Shown piece after piece: positions 6,435-13,562 of a stretch of DNA of 15,887 bases. The stretch covers positions 1 through 15,887 of the forward strand of contig JAEYSS010000034.1 of the NCBI GenBank assembly GCA_023434425.1, in the 5' to 3' direction. Position 1 is the first letter of the stretch, and each line of letters starts with the position of its first letter. The notes under the pieces are model-generated. The model saw only the letters and a list, made by a program, of their open reading frames with translations. It searched no databases and had not been told where the DNA came from. The stretch comes from Pseudomonadota bacterium (GTDB taxonomy: Bacteria > Pseudomonadota > Alphaproteobacteria > Ferrovibrionales > Ferrovibrionaceae). Both the position numbers and the translations under genes were made by a program.

Positions 6435-8882
6435 CTACTCTGCCGCCTGAGATATCCGCAGATCGGCCAGCGGCTTGAACTCGTAATCGAAGGCGCCGGC
6501 CACGCGCTCGGCCCAGGGATCGATCTGCGCAAACTTCTGCGCATATACGAAGCGGGCGAACAGCGAACGGCGACGTTCGTGGTCTTCCACGATCTGCTGC
6601 TTCACCGTGTCGAAGCCGACGCGATGCAGCCATTTATGGATACGGTCGAGGTAATGCGCCTGCTCGCGATAGAGCTGCATCAGCGCGCCGGTATATTCCA
6701 GCACCTCTTCCTCGCTCTCCAGCTTGCAGAGAACCACGGTGGCCTTCACCTCCATACCGGCGGCGCCACCGATATGAAATTCGTAACCGGAATCGATGCA
6801 AACGATGCCGATATCCTTGATCGTCGCCTCGGCGCAATTGCGCGGGCAGCCCGAGACACCGAGCTTCACCTTGTGCGGCGTCCAGCTGCCCCAGGTGAAT
6901 TTCTCCAGTTTGACACCCAGCCCGGTCGAATCCTGCGTGCCGAAACGGCACCATTCGGTGCCGACACAGGTCTTCACCGTCCGTAGCCCCTTGGCATAGG
7001 CATGGCCCGAGACCATGCCTGCCGCATTGAGGTCGGACCAGACACCGGGCAGGTCTTCCTTCTTCACACCCAGCAGGTCGATGCGCTGGCCGCCGGTCAC
7101 TTTCACGGTCGGGATGTTGAATTTGTCGGCCACATCGGCGATGGCGCGCAACTCGGCCGCCGTGGTGACGCCGCCCCACATGCGCGGCACCACCGAGTAG
7201 GTACCGTCCTTCTGGATGTTGGCATGCACGCGCTCGTTGATGTAACGCGACTGGTTGTCGTCGACATATTCACCGGGCCAGCTGGCGAGCAGATAGTAGT
7301 TCAGCGCCGGGCGGCACTTGCTGCAGCCGCAGGAGGTCTTCCATTCCAGCTCCTGCATCACGGCCGGAATCGATTTCAGCTCCTTGGCGACGATCAGCCG
7401 GCGAATGTCGTCATGGCCAAGATCCGTGCAGCCGCAGGCCGCCTTGTTCGCCTTCGGCGCGTAGGTGTCGCCCAGGGTCAAACCGATCAGCTTCTCCACC
7501 AGGCCCGTGCAGGAGCCGCAGGAGGCCGAGGCCTTGGTGACGGCCCGTACTTCTTCCAGGCTGGTCAGGCCGTTGGCCGTGATCGCGCCGGTGATCTTGC
7601 CTTTGCATACGCCGTTGCAGCCGCAGATCTCTGCCTCATCCGGCAAGGCTGCAACGGCCGCCATAGGGTCCAGCGGGGTGCCTCCCGCATAGCCCTGGCC
7701 GAAGATCAGGGTCTGCCGCATCTCGGCGATGTCGGCACCTTCGCGCAGCAGCTGGAAAAACCAGGCGCCGTCTTCCACATCGCCATAGAGCACCGTGCCG
7801 ATGATCCTGCTGTCCTTCAGAACCAGCCGCTTGTAAACGCCGCGCGCGGCATCGCGCAGCACGATCTCCTCGCGGTCTTTCGCTTCGGCGAAATCTCCGG
7901 CAGAGAAAAGACTGATGCCGGTCACCTTCAGCTTGGTCGCGGTCACCGAACCGTTATAGGCAGCCGGCTCGTCCAGCAGCGTTCTGGCCAGTACGCCAGC
8001 CATTTCATACAGCGGCGCGACCAGCCCATAGGTGGCGCCGCGATGTTCGACGCATTCACCCAGTGCGAAGATGTCGGGATCTGAACTGCGCATCTGGTCG
8101 TCAACCACAATGCCGCGATTGACCGTCAGGCCGGCTTCCTTACCGAGCCAGGCATTGGGGCGGATACCGACCGCCATCACCACCAGCGAAGCCGGCAGAA
8201 CGGTACCGTCTTCCAGTTCTACGCCCTCCACCTTGCCGTTGCCGAGGATGGCCCTGGTGTTGGCGCCGGTCAGCACCCTGATGCCGCGCTGTTCAATCTC
8301 CTTCTTCAGCAGATAGCCGGCATTGGCATCCAGCTGACGTTCCATCAGGGTCGGCATCAGATGCACGACCGTCACGTCCATGCCCTGCTCGGCAAGGCCT
8401 GCGGCAGCTTCCAGTCCCAGCAACCCGCCGCCGATCACCACGGCGTTGCCGCGCGCCCTGGAGGCGAGAATCATGGCATCGACATCGTCGAGGTCGCGAT
8501 AGCTCAGCACGCCCGGCAGGTTGGCACCCGGCACCGGGATGATGAACGGCACCGAGCCGGTGGCGATCACCAGCTTGTCGTAGGATTCCACCAGACCGTT
8601 GTCGGTGCTGATTGTCTTGGCGGCACGGTCGATGCCGACCACCTTGGTACCCTTGTGCAGGGTGATGCCGTTCTTGATGTACCAGCCGTCACCGTGGATG
8701 ACGATCTGTTCATAGCTTTTCTCGCCCGACAGCACCGGCGACAGCATGATGCGGTCGTAATTCACGCGCGGTTCGGCATTGAAAATGGTGATGTCGTAGC
8801 GACCCGGCGCCTTGTCCAGCAGATGCTCCAGCATCCGTCCCGGCGCCATGCCGTTGCCGACAATGAGAAGTCTCTCAGCCAT
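6435..8882 (-). CDS. nirB: Nitrite reductase [NAD(P)H] large subunit NirB
   Basis: NirB passes electrons from NAD(P)H through FAD and Fe-S clusters to siroheme, reducing nitrite to ammonium. The protein is 815 residues, within the family's usual range of about 800-850. In order: an FAD-binding Rossmann fold (VGNGMAPGR near residue 8, ATGSVPF at about 107), an NAD(P)H-binding loop GGGLLGLEAA (151-160), a BFD-like [2Fe-2S] motif with C420, C422, C455 and C458, a second cysteine group (C483, C485, C518, C520, C523), and the siroheme/[4Fe-4S] ligands C639-x5-C645 and C679-x3-C683. The start ATG 8882 has AGGAG eight bases upstream. It lies 27 bp after nrtD. The siroheme is expected to come from CysG at the end of the operon. 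Confidence 0.97.
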   Translation of the reverse strand: MAERLLIVGNGMAPGRMLEHLLDKAPGRYDITIFNAEPRVNYDRIMLSPVLSGEKSYEQIVIHGDGWYIKNGITLHKGTKVVGIDRAAKTISTDNGLVESYDKLVIATGSVPFIIPVPGANLPGVLSYRDLDDVDAMILASRARGNAVVIGGGLLGLEAAAGLAEQGMDVTVVHLMPTLMERQLDANAGYLLKKEIEQRGIRVLTGANTRAILGNGKVEGVELEDGTVLPASLVVMAVGIRPNAWLGKEAGLTVNRGIVVDDQMRSSDPDIFALGECVEHRGATYGLVAPLYEMAGVLARTLLDEPAAYNGSVTATKLKVTGISLFSAGDFAEAKDREEIVLRDAARGVYKRLVLKDSRIIGTVLYGDVEDGAWFFQLLREGADIAEMRQTLIFGQGYAGGTPLDPMAAVAALPDEAEICGCNGVCKGKITGAITANGLTSLEEVRAVTKASASCGSCTGLVEKLIGLTLGDTYAPKANKAACGCTDLGHDDIRRLIVAKELKSIPAVMQELEWKTSCGCSKCRPALNYYLLASWPGEYVDDNQSRYINERVHANIQKDGTYSVVPRMWGGVTTAAELRAIADVADKFNIPTVKVTGGQRIDLLGVKKEDLPGVWSDLNAAGMVSGHAYAKGLRTVKTCVGTEWCRFGTQDSTGLGVKLEKFTWGSWTPHKVKLGVSGCPRNCAEATIKDIGIVCIDSGYEFHIGGAAGMEVKATVVLCKLESEEEVLEYTGALMQLYREQAHYLDRIHKWLHRVGFDTVKQQIVEDHERRRSLFARFVYAQKFAQIDPWAERVAGAFDYEFKPLADLRISQAAE

Positions 8883-8909
8883 TGATCTTACTCCTACTCG
8901 GTGACTGTC

Positions 8910-9710
8910 TCAGGCGGCGTGCACGGCCGGGGCACGATGACGCGCATAGAGGAATTCCAGAATCTGCTGGCGGCAATGCGTATATTGCGGATCGGTCGCC
9001 AGTGTCAGGCGGCTGCGCGGGCGCGGCAGATCGACCTTGAGGATGTCGCCGATGGTAGCGGCCGGCCCGTTGGTCATCATCACCACGCGGTCAGACAGCA
9101 GCACGGCCTCGTCCACGTCATGCGTGATCATGATCACGGTGTTCTTCAGCTTGGCATGCAGTTCCATGACAGTGTCCTGCAGCGTGGCGCGGGTCAGCGC
9201 ATCCAGCGCGCCGAAAGGCTCGTCCAGCAGCAAAACTTTCGGCTCCATCGCCAGCGCACGCGCAATGCCGACACGCTGCTTCATCCCGCCGGAAATTTCC
9301 TGAGGTCGCTTGTCGAGCGCGTGATCCATGCCCACGAGGGCCAGATTGTGCCGGGTCCAGTCGTCGCGCTCGGCCTTGGTCTTGGCCTTGGAATGCACCT
9401 TGTCGACGGCGAGGCGCACATTGTCGTAGACGGTCAGCCAGGGCAGCAGCGAATGGTTCTGGAACACCACGGCGCGATCAGGGCCAGGATCAGAAACTTC
9501 TTTACCCTGAAGAAGCACGCCGCCGGTGGTGGCGCGCGTCAGGCCGGCCACGATGTTGAGCAGGGTCGACTTGCCGCAGCCGCTATGGCCGATCAGCGCG
9601 ACGAACTCGCCACTGTCGATTTCCAGTTCGATCTCGCGCAGCGCGATGAACGGCCCGTTGGCGCCTTTGAACGTCATGCCGACATTGCTGATACTGAGAT
9701 AGGCGCTCAT
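8910..9710 (-). CDS. nrtD: Nitrate ABC transporter ATP-binding protein
   Basis: This is the ATPase that powers nitrate import with NrtA and NrtB, peripheral on the cytoplasmic face. From ATG 9710 it is 266 residues. Visible motifs are Walker A GHSGCGKST (41-49), Q-loop Gln84, signature ISGGMKQR (139-146), Walker B VLLLDEP (159-165), D-loop and switch His197 in MITHDVDEA. It belongs to the NrtD/SsuB/TauB type of ATPases; nitrate specificity comes from context. The start codon overlaps the stop codon of the NasS-like gene as ATGA (9710-9707), a mark of coupled translation. A longer open frame upstream is only a shadow of that gene. Only one ATPase is encoded, so it probably acts as a homodimer; no cyanobacterial NrtC-type fusion is present. 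Confidence 0.93.
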   Translation of the reverse strand: MSAYLSISNVGMTFKGANGPFIALREIELEIDSGEFVALIGHSGCGKSTLLNIVAGLTRATTGGVLLQGKEVSDPGPDRAVVFQNHSLLPWLTVYDNVRLAVDKVHSKAKTKAERDDWTRHNLALVGMDHALDKRPQEISGGMKQRVGIARALAMEPKVLLLDEPFGALDALTRATLQDTVMELHAKLKNTVIMITHDVDEAVLLSDRVVMMTNGPAATIGDILKVDLPRPRSRLTLATDPQYTHCRQQILEFLYARHRAPAVHAA

Positions 9711-11029
9711 GGCAGGCTCCTTTTCGCGGCGCGCGAAGACGTGGGGACTGGAATGGAGGTCTCGCGCGCCACCGGAATCACCGGCCGCGCGGAGGAGACG
9801 TAAGACCCGTCGAAGAAGAGATCGGCGCCCATCGGGATCGGCGCGCTGGCCTGCGCCAGCGTCCAGGGGCCGGCATGCAGGCCCTCGGGCTTGCGGTCGA
9901 TCAGCGGAAACGGCTTGTCCAGCGCCGCGGCGGCTTCGCGATAGAGATCGGTGCGGTAGACGCAGTCGGCGACAGTCGCGATATCGGTGGCGGGATCGAT
10001 CAGCTTCCAGCGCCGCATTTCGGTCAGATACCACTCGGCCTGACTGCGCCAGGGGAAGTTCGCGCTGTAGCGGCTGAAGACGAAGAAGTCCGGCATGTGT
10101 TCCGGGCTGACATCAAGGCCGTAACGCAGCACGCCGAGCATGCTGAGACGGATCGCCTCGGCCGCTTCCGGGCCGATATATTCGGGCTTCGCCATGATCT
10201 CGACGCCTTCCAGCCGGTTTTCCGGCCGGTCGAGCCATTCCGCCGCCTCGATCAGGCCCATCAGCATCTGCTTGTGAGTCAGCGGATTACGCTCGACCCA
10301 GTCGCGGTTGGTGCCGATCACCTTCTCGATGCGGTTGTTCCAGATTTCGTAACCCGAGATCAGGATGCGGCCGACGCCGCGCAGCACAGCGAGGGAATTC
10401 CACGGATCGCCGACGCAGAAGCCGTCGATCTCACCAGCGGCCAGCCGATCCGTCATCTGCGGCGGCGGCACGATCACCAGTTGCACGTCGCGATCCGGAT
10501 CGATGCCGGCCGAGGCCAGCCAGTAGCGCAGCTGGATCTGGTGCGAGGAATAGTTGAACACGGTGGCGAAGGTGATCATCGGCCGCCCCGCCTTGCGGTC
10601 GGCCGCGATCAGCCGGCGCAGCACATTGCCGGCCTCGTGACGATCATGCGCCAGCGCCGGTTCGGCATCGACCAGCCGGTTCCACAGTTTCGTGGAGATC
10701 GTGACGGCATTGCCGTTCAGGTTGAGCACGAAAGAGGTGATCTGCGGCTTTTTCCAGCCGCCGGCACCCAGCGTGGCGGCAAGCGGCATCGGCGCCAGCA
10801 TATGCGCGGCATCCAGTGCGCCCAGCGCCACCTTGTCACGCATGTTGGCCCAGCTCGGCTCGCGCACCAGCGTCACGTCGAGCCCGTGGCGCGCGAAAAA
10901 CCCCTTCTCCTTCGCCACGATCAGCGGTGCGCAGTCGGTCAGCGCAATGAAGCCGATCCGCATGGCCGTGAGGATCGCAGCGGGTGCAGCGGTCCTCACG
11001 CTTTTTGTCCTGGATGCTTTGCGTGCCAT
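9707..11029 (-). CDS. nasS: CmpA/NrtA-family protein without signal peptide; probable cytoplasmic nitrate sensor NasS
   Basis: A 440-residue relative of NrtA in the same operon. Shared blocks are IGFIALTDCAPLIVAKEKG, VPPPQM and FCVGDPWNS, matching NrtA's IGxIALTD-like, VPPPQM and FCVCEPWN segments. Unlike NrtA it has no hydrophobic or twin-arginine signal: the N-terminus is about 22 basic/alanine residues leading straight into the binding fold, so it should stay in the cytoplasm. Known NasS proteins are such cytoplasmic NrtA homologues; they bind NasT without nitrate and release it with nitrate. A nasT lies in this window, which favours that role. The alternative is a freestanding equivalent of the regulatory C-terminal domain of cyanobacterial NrtC, since the gene is coupled to the ATPase gene by an ATGA overlap. 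The C-terminal tail is proline-rich and basic. AAGGAA five bases before ATG 11029 overlaps the nrtB stop. Confidence 0.8.
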   Translation of the reverse strand: MARKASRTKSVRTAAPAAILTAMRIGFIALTDCAPLIVAKEKGFFARHGLDVTLVREPSWANMRDKVALGALDAAHMLAPMPLAATLGAGGWKKPQITSFVLNLNGNAVTISTKLWNRLVDAEPALAHDRHEAGNVLRRLIAADRKAGRPMITFATVFNYSSHQIQLRYWLASAGIDPDRDVQLVIVPPPQMTDRLAAGEIDGFCVGDPWNSLAVLRGVGRILISGYEIWNNRIEKVIGTNRDWVERNPLTHKQMLMGLIEAAEWLDRPENRLEGVEIMAKPEYIGPEAAEAIRLSMLGVLRYGLDVSPEHMPDFFVFSRYSANFPWRSQAEWYLTEMRRWKLIDPATDIATVADCVYRTDLYREAAAALDKPFPLIDRKPEGLHAGPWTLAQASAPIPMGADLFFDGSYVSSARPVIPVARETSIPVPTSSRAAKRSLP

Positions 11030-11034
11030 GCCGG

Positions 11035-11040
11035 TTCCTT
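11035..11040 (-). promoter_or_regulatory. Ribosome-binding site of the NasS-like gene overlapping the nrtB stop
   Basis: AAGGAA lies five bases before ATG 11029 and shares bases with the nrtB TAA (11041-11039). This supports both the start choice and translational coupling. Confidence 0.75.
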
Positions 11041-11902
11041 ACTGTGCGGAATAGCCGCCGACACGGTTGCCGATGAAGCCGATCAGGCGGTCGAGCATGA
11101 AACCGACCAGACCGACATAGATCAGCGCCAGGATGATCTCGCTGATCAGTGAACTGTTCCAGGCATCCCAGATGAAGAATCCGATGCCGACGCCGCCGAT
11201 CAGCATCTCGGCCGCGACGATGGCAAGCCAGCTGAGACCGATGCCGATCTTCAGGCCGGTGAACATGAAGGGCACGGTGGCCGGCAGCATCACCTTGAAG
11301 AAGAACTCGAAACCATTCAGCCGCAGCACACGCGACACATTGCGATAATCCTGCGGGATGTTGCGGATGCCGACCGCGGTATTGAGGATGATCGGCCACA
11401 CCGCCGTGATGGCGATGACAAAAATTGCGGACGGATCGGCATTGCGGAAAGCGGCCAGCGACAGTGGCAGCCAAGCCAGCGGCGGCACGGTGCGCAGCAC
11501 CTGGAAGATCGGATCGAGGCCGCGGAAGGCCAGCGTCGACTGGCCGATCAGGACACCGAGGCCGATACCGATGGCGGCCGCCAGTGCGAAGCCGATGGCG
11601 ACACGCTTGAGGCTGGAGGCCAGGTGCCAGAACAGGCCCTTGTCCAGATTACCCTTGTCGTAAAAGGGATCGATGATCAGTTCCCAGGTATCGGCCAGCA
11701 CCTTTGACGGTGGCGGCAGCGTGGCGCCGGGGCTGGAGCAGGCGATCTCCCAGATCGTCAGCAGCAGGGCGAGAAACAGGATCGGCGGCAGCACGCGCGC
11801 CGCCAGCATGCGCAGGCCGCTCACCACGCGCGGCGCCAGGGTGGCGAGAATACTCTCGCCACCCATATCCGCCTTGGTCAGAACGTCTGTTTTCACTGCC
11901 AT
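11039..11902 (-). CDS. nrtB: Nitrate ABC transporter permease NrtB
   Basis: This is the inner-membrane permease of the nitrate importer. From ATG 11902 it is 287 residues, with hydrophobic segments near VLPPILFLALLLTIWEI, VAIGFALAAAIGIGLGVLI, IFVIAITAVWPIIL and others (about six to seven). The binding-protein-dependent transport motif that docks the ATPase is visible around LPATVPFMFTGLKIGIGLSW, followed by AAEML. An in-frame ATG at 11929 would add nine residues, but 11902 has AAGGAG six bases upstream and is preferred. The gene starts 31 bp after nrtA and ends just before the NasS-like gene. It resembles the NrtB/SsuC/TauC permeases; nitrate is inferred from the neighbours. Confidence 0.94.
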   Translation of the reverse strand: MAVKTDVLTKADMGGESILATLAPRVVSGLRMLAARVLPPILFLALLLTIWEIACSSPGATLPPPSKVLADTWELIIDPFYDKGNLDKGLFWHLASSLKRVAIGFALAAAIGIGLGVLIGQSTLAFRGLDPIFQVLRTVPPLAWLPLSLAAFRNADPSAIFVIAITAVWPIILNTAVGIRNIPQDYRNVSRVLRLNGFEFFFKVMLPATVPFMFTGLKIGIGLSWLAIVAAEMLIGGVGIGFFIWDAWNSSLISEIILALIYVGLVGFMLDRLIGFIGNRVGGYSAQ

Positions 11903-11908
11903 GGCTAA

Positions 11909-11914
11909 CTCCTT
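11909..11914 (-). promoter_or_regulatory. Ribosome-binding site deciding the nrtB start
   Basis: A consensus AAGGAG six bases before ATG 11902. It decides against the in-frame ATG at 11929, which lacks such a site. Confidence 0.8.
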
Positions 11915-11933
11915 GTCATGCGCGGACATCGGC

Positions 11934-13229
11934 TCAGACCCGCGTAATGGCCTGGCTCTTCAGATAGGCCATCGGATTTTCCGGATCGAAGACCTTGCCG
12001 TCGAAGAAGGTTTCCTTGCCACGCGAGGTCGACTTCGGCATGTCGGCATCCTTGGTGCCGATGGCCTTGGCAGCACTGCGCCAGATATCTTCGCGGTTGA
12101 CCTTCTTGATCAGGCCCCTGGCGTCGAAATCGGTCGGCAGATAGCCCCAGCGCATGTCCTCGGTGAGGAACCACAGGTCATGGCTCTGGAACGGATATGA
12201 GGCATGATCGCGCCAGAACTTCATCATCAGCGGACTTTCGATGCCCACGGTGCTCTTACGCCCGCCGTCGCCGTAATCGATGATGCCCTTGGTGCGGTCG
12301 AGGATGTCGGTCACCGGCACCTTGAACCAGTCGCGGCCGCCGACGATCTTGCACATCTCTTCCTTGTTCTCGAGCTTGTCGCACCACTGCTGCGCTTCCA
12401 TCGTCGCCATCAGGATGGCTTCGGCGGCCTTCGGATTCTTGTCGACCCAGTCGGAGCGCAGGCCAAGCGACTTCTCGGGATGGTCGTTCCACAATTCGCC
12501 GGTCATCAATGCCGTGAAGCCGATCTTCTGGTGAATCAGCTGCAGGTTCCACGGCTCGCAGACGCAGAAGGCCTCCATCGCGTTGACCTTCATATTCGCC
12601 ACCATCTGCGGCGGCGGCACCACGATGGTCGAGATATCCTTGTCTGGATCGATGCCGGCGGCCGCCATCCAGTAGCGGATCCACAGGTCATGCGTGCCGC
12701 CCGGGAAGGTCATGGCGGCCTTGATTTCCTTGCCGCCGGCCTTGGCCTTTTTCAACGCGGCGCCGAAGGCCGTCGCGTCCTTGGTCACGTTCATGCCGGC
12801 ATAGGCGCTCGACACCGAGATGCCCTGGCCGTTCAGGTTCAGGCGCGCCAGGATATACATCGGCACCGGCACATTGCCCTTGGTGACCTTGCCCGAGGAA
12901 ATCAGATACGGCATCGGCGTGAGGATATGCGCACCGGTGATGCCGCCGCCGGCTTCGCCGAGTTCGAGATTGTCGCGCGTCGCGCCCCAGGAGGCCTGCT
13001 TGTCGACCGCCATGTCGGGCAGGCCGTATTTGGCGAACAGGCCCTTCTCCTTGGCGATGATCAGCGGCGAGGCATCGGTCAGCGCGATATAGCCGAGCTT
13101 GGTGCCCTTCACTTCCGGCCCCGCGGCCTGGGCGAAGGCGCCGGCGGGCAGCTGCAGGCGCGCGGCGGCGAATAAGGCGGCGGTGCCGGCGGCGCCCTTG
13201 AATAGCTGGCGGCGATTGAACTTTTTCAT
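11934..13229 (-). CDS. nrtA: Periplasmic nitrate-binding protein NrtA (Tat-exported)
   Basis: NrtA captures nitrate in the periplasm and delivers it to NrtB. The protein is 431 residues, close to cyanobacterial NrtA. The N-terminus is a Tat signal: KKFNRRQLFKGAAG has the twin arginines at 6-7, then a hydrophobic alanine-rich stretch and a probable cleavage after AGAFA (about residue 33). The mature part carries the CmpA/NrtA family blocks YIALTDASPLIIAKEKGLF, VPPPQM and FCVCEPWN. It is the first gene of the operon. Its start is preceded by a GAGGGG about 9 bases upstream and by the leader with a sigma-54 element, ANTAR-type hairpins and a terminator. The product's paralogue (NasS-like) lies two genes downstream without a signal peptide. 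Confidence 0.95.
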   Translation of the reverse strand: MKKFNRRQLFKGAAGTAALFAAARLQLPAGAFAQAAGPEVKGTKLGYIALTDASPLIIAKEKGLFAKYGLPDMAVDKQASWGATRDNLELGEAGGGITGAHILTPMPYLISSGKVTKGNVPVPMYILARLNLNGQGISVSSAYAGMNVTKDATAFGAALKKAKAGGKEIKAAMTFPGGTHDLWIRYWMAAAGIDPDKDISTIVVPPPQMVANMKVNAMEAFCVCEPWNLQLIHQKIGFTALMTGELWNDHPEKSLGLRSDWVDKNPKAAEAILMATMEAQQWCDKLENKEEMCKIVGGRDWFKVPVTDILDRTKGIIDYGDGGRKSTVGIESPLMMKFWRDHASYPFQSHDLWFLTEDMRWGYLPTDFDARGLIKKVNREDIWRSAAKAIGTKDADMPKSTSRGKETFFDGKVFDPENPMAYLKSQAITRV

Positions 13230-13267
13230 CTGTCAGATCCCCTCTTCCCTGTTGTCGTCTGGCCAAT

Positions 13268-13316
13268 AAAAAAGCGCCCCTCGACGTCGGCCCTGAGAGG
13301 CCGCATCGCGGGACGC
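13268..13316 (-). terminator. Intrinsic terminator in the nrtA leader (attenuator)
   Basis: The 5' arm GCGTCCC (13316-13310) pairs with GGGGCGC (13280-13274), with one G-U pair. Inside, CGA pairs with TCG and CGGCC pairs with GGCCG around a small loop. Six T follow directly (13273-13268). This is a strong Rho-independent terminator placed about 38 bases before the nrtA start, where it would stop transcription of the operon unless blocked. The 5' arm is shared with the second hexaloop hairpin. Confidence 0.88.
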
Positions 13317-13324
13317 CATTGTCC
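13311..13324 (-). promoter_or_regulatory. Second ANTAR-type hexaloop hairpin (P2), overlapping the terminator
   Basis: GGAC and GTCC form a 4-bp stem around the loop AATGGC (13320-13315), the same loop as in the upstream hairpin, with A at 1 and G at 4. The 3' arm GTCC (13314-13311) is part of the terminator's 5' arm GCGTCCC. If NasT holds this hairpin, the terminator cannot form. The stem is short, so the call rests on the repeated loop and the overlap. Confidence 0.72.
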
Positions 13325-13337
13325 GGTCCGGGACCGG
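13323..13337 (-). promoter_or_regulatory. Competing hairpin in the leader linker
   Basis: CCGGTC pairs with GACCGG around a three-base loop. It uses the first two bases of the P2 5' arm (13324-13323), so it would exclude P2 and favour the terminator when NasT is absent. This is a reading of the base pairing, not a known family element. Confidence 0.5.
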
Positions 13338-13385
13338 GCACTCGGCGCAAACCTGGGGAGGCTTTGCTTGGAGGATCCGGTCGAA

Positions 13386-13407
13386 CCCGCTGCGCCATTG
13401 CAGCGGG
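13386..13407 (-). promoter_or_regulatory. First ANTAR-type hexaloop hairpin (P1)
   Basis: A perfect 8-bp stem, CCCGCTGC with GCAGCGGG, closes the six-base loop AATGGC (13399-13394). The loop has A at position 1 and G at position 4, the pattern known for RNA bound by ANTAR-domain antiterminators such as NasT, NasR and EutV. It lies a few bases after the predicted sigma-54 transcription start. Confidence 0.82.
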
Positions 13408-13424
13408 AGGTTCAGTCCTTGATT

Positions 13425-13440
13425 AGCAGGAAGCGTGCCA
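13425..13440 (-). promoter_or_regulatory. Sigma-54 (RpoN) -24/-12 promoter of the nitrate operon
   Basis: The sequence TGGCACGCTTCCTGCT matches the consensus TGGCACG-N4-TTGCW at all positions but one, with the GG and GC doublets at the exact 12-base spacing. Transcription would start near 13414. Sigma-54 with NtrC is the usual route for nitrogen-limitation control, fitting the genes downstream. The activator site is not identified. Confidence 0.8.
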
Positions 13441-13562
13441 GATCATACCGCAGCGCAGCATGGCCGGTTTGGCGAGGGTTTTCAGGGAGATGTCGAGGCT
13501 GCCCGATTCGAGGCAGTTCTGCCGCGCTGCACAATATTCAGGCGGATGCTGCGAAGGCCTGC

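Larger units (their letters stand above)
13230..13562 (-). promoter_or_regulatory. Regulatory gap between nasT and nrtA: promoter plus structured leader
   Basis: These 333 bases hold no credible gene. On the minus strand they contain, in order, about 120 bases where activator sites would be expected (I see no clear NtrC palindrome), a sigma-54 -24/-12 element, a hexaloop hairpin, a linker with a competing hairpin, a second hexaloop hairpin overlapping an intrinsic terminator, and the nrtA ribosome site. The predicted 5' leader from about 13414 to 13230 is some 185 nucleotides. Confidence 0.85.

Noticed and set aside
9711..10034. Upstream extension of nrtD
   Set aside because: It is a shadow of the NasS-like gene; the ABC domain begins at MSAYLSISNVG from 9710.
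12688..13398. Leader open frame starting with an ATG inside the first hexaloop
   Set aside because: No ribosome site, runs through the terminator and out of frame into nrtA. The ATG is explained by the AATGGC loop.
13441..13562. NtrC or IHF binding sites upstream of the sigma-54 element
   Set aside because: I looked for TGCACC/GGTGCA palindromes and WATCAA-N4-TTR but found only poor partial matches.
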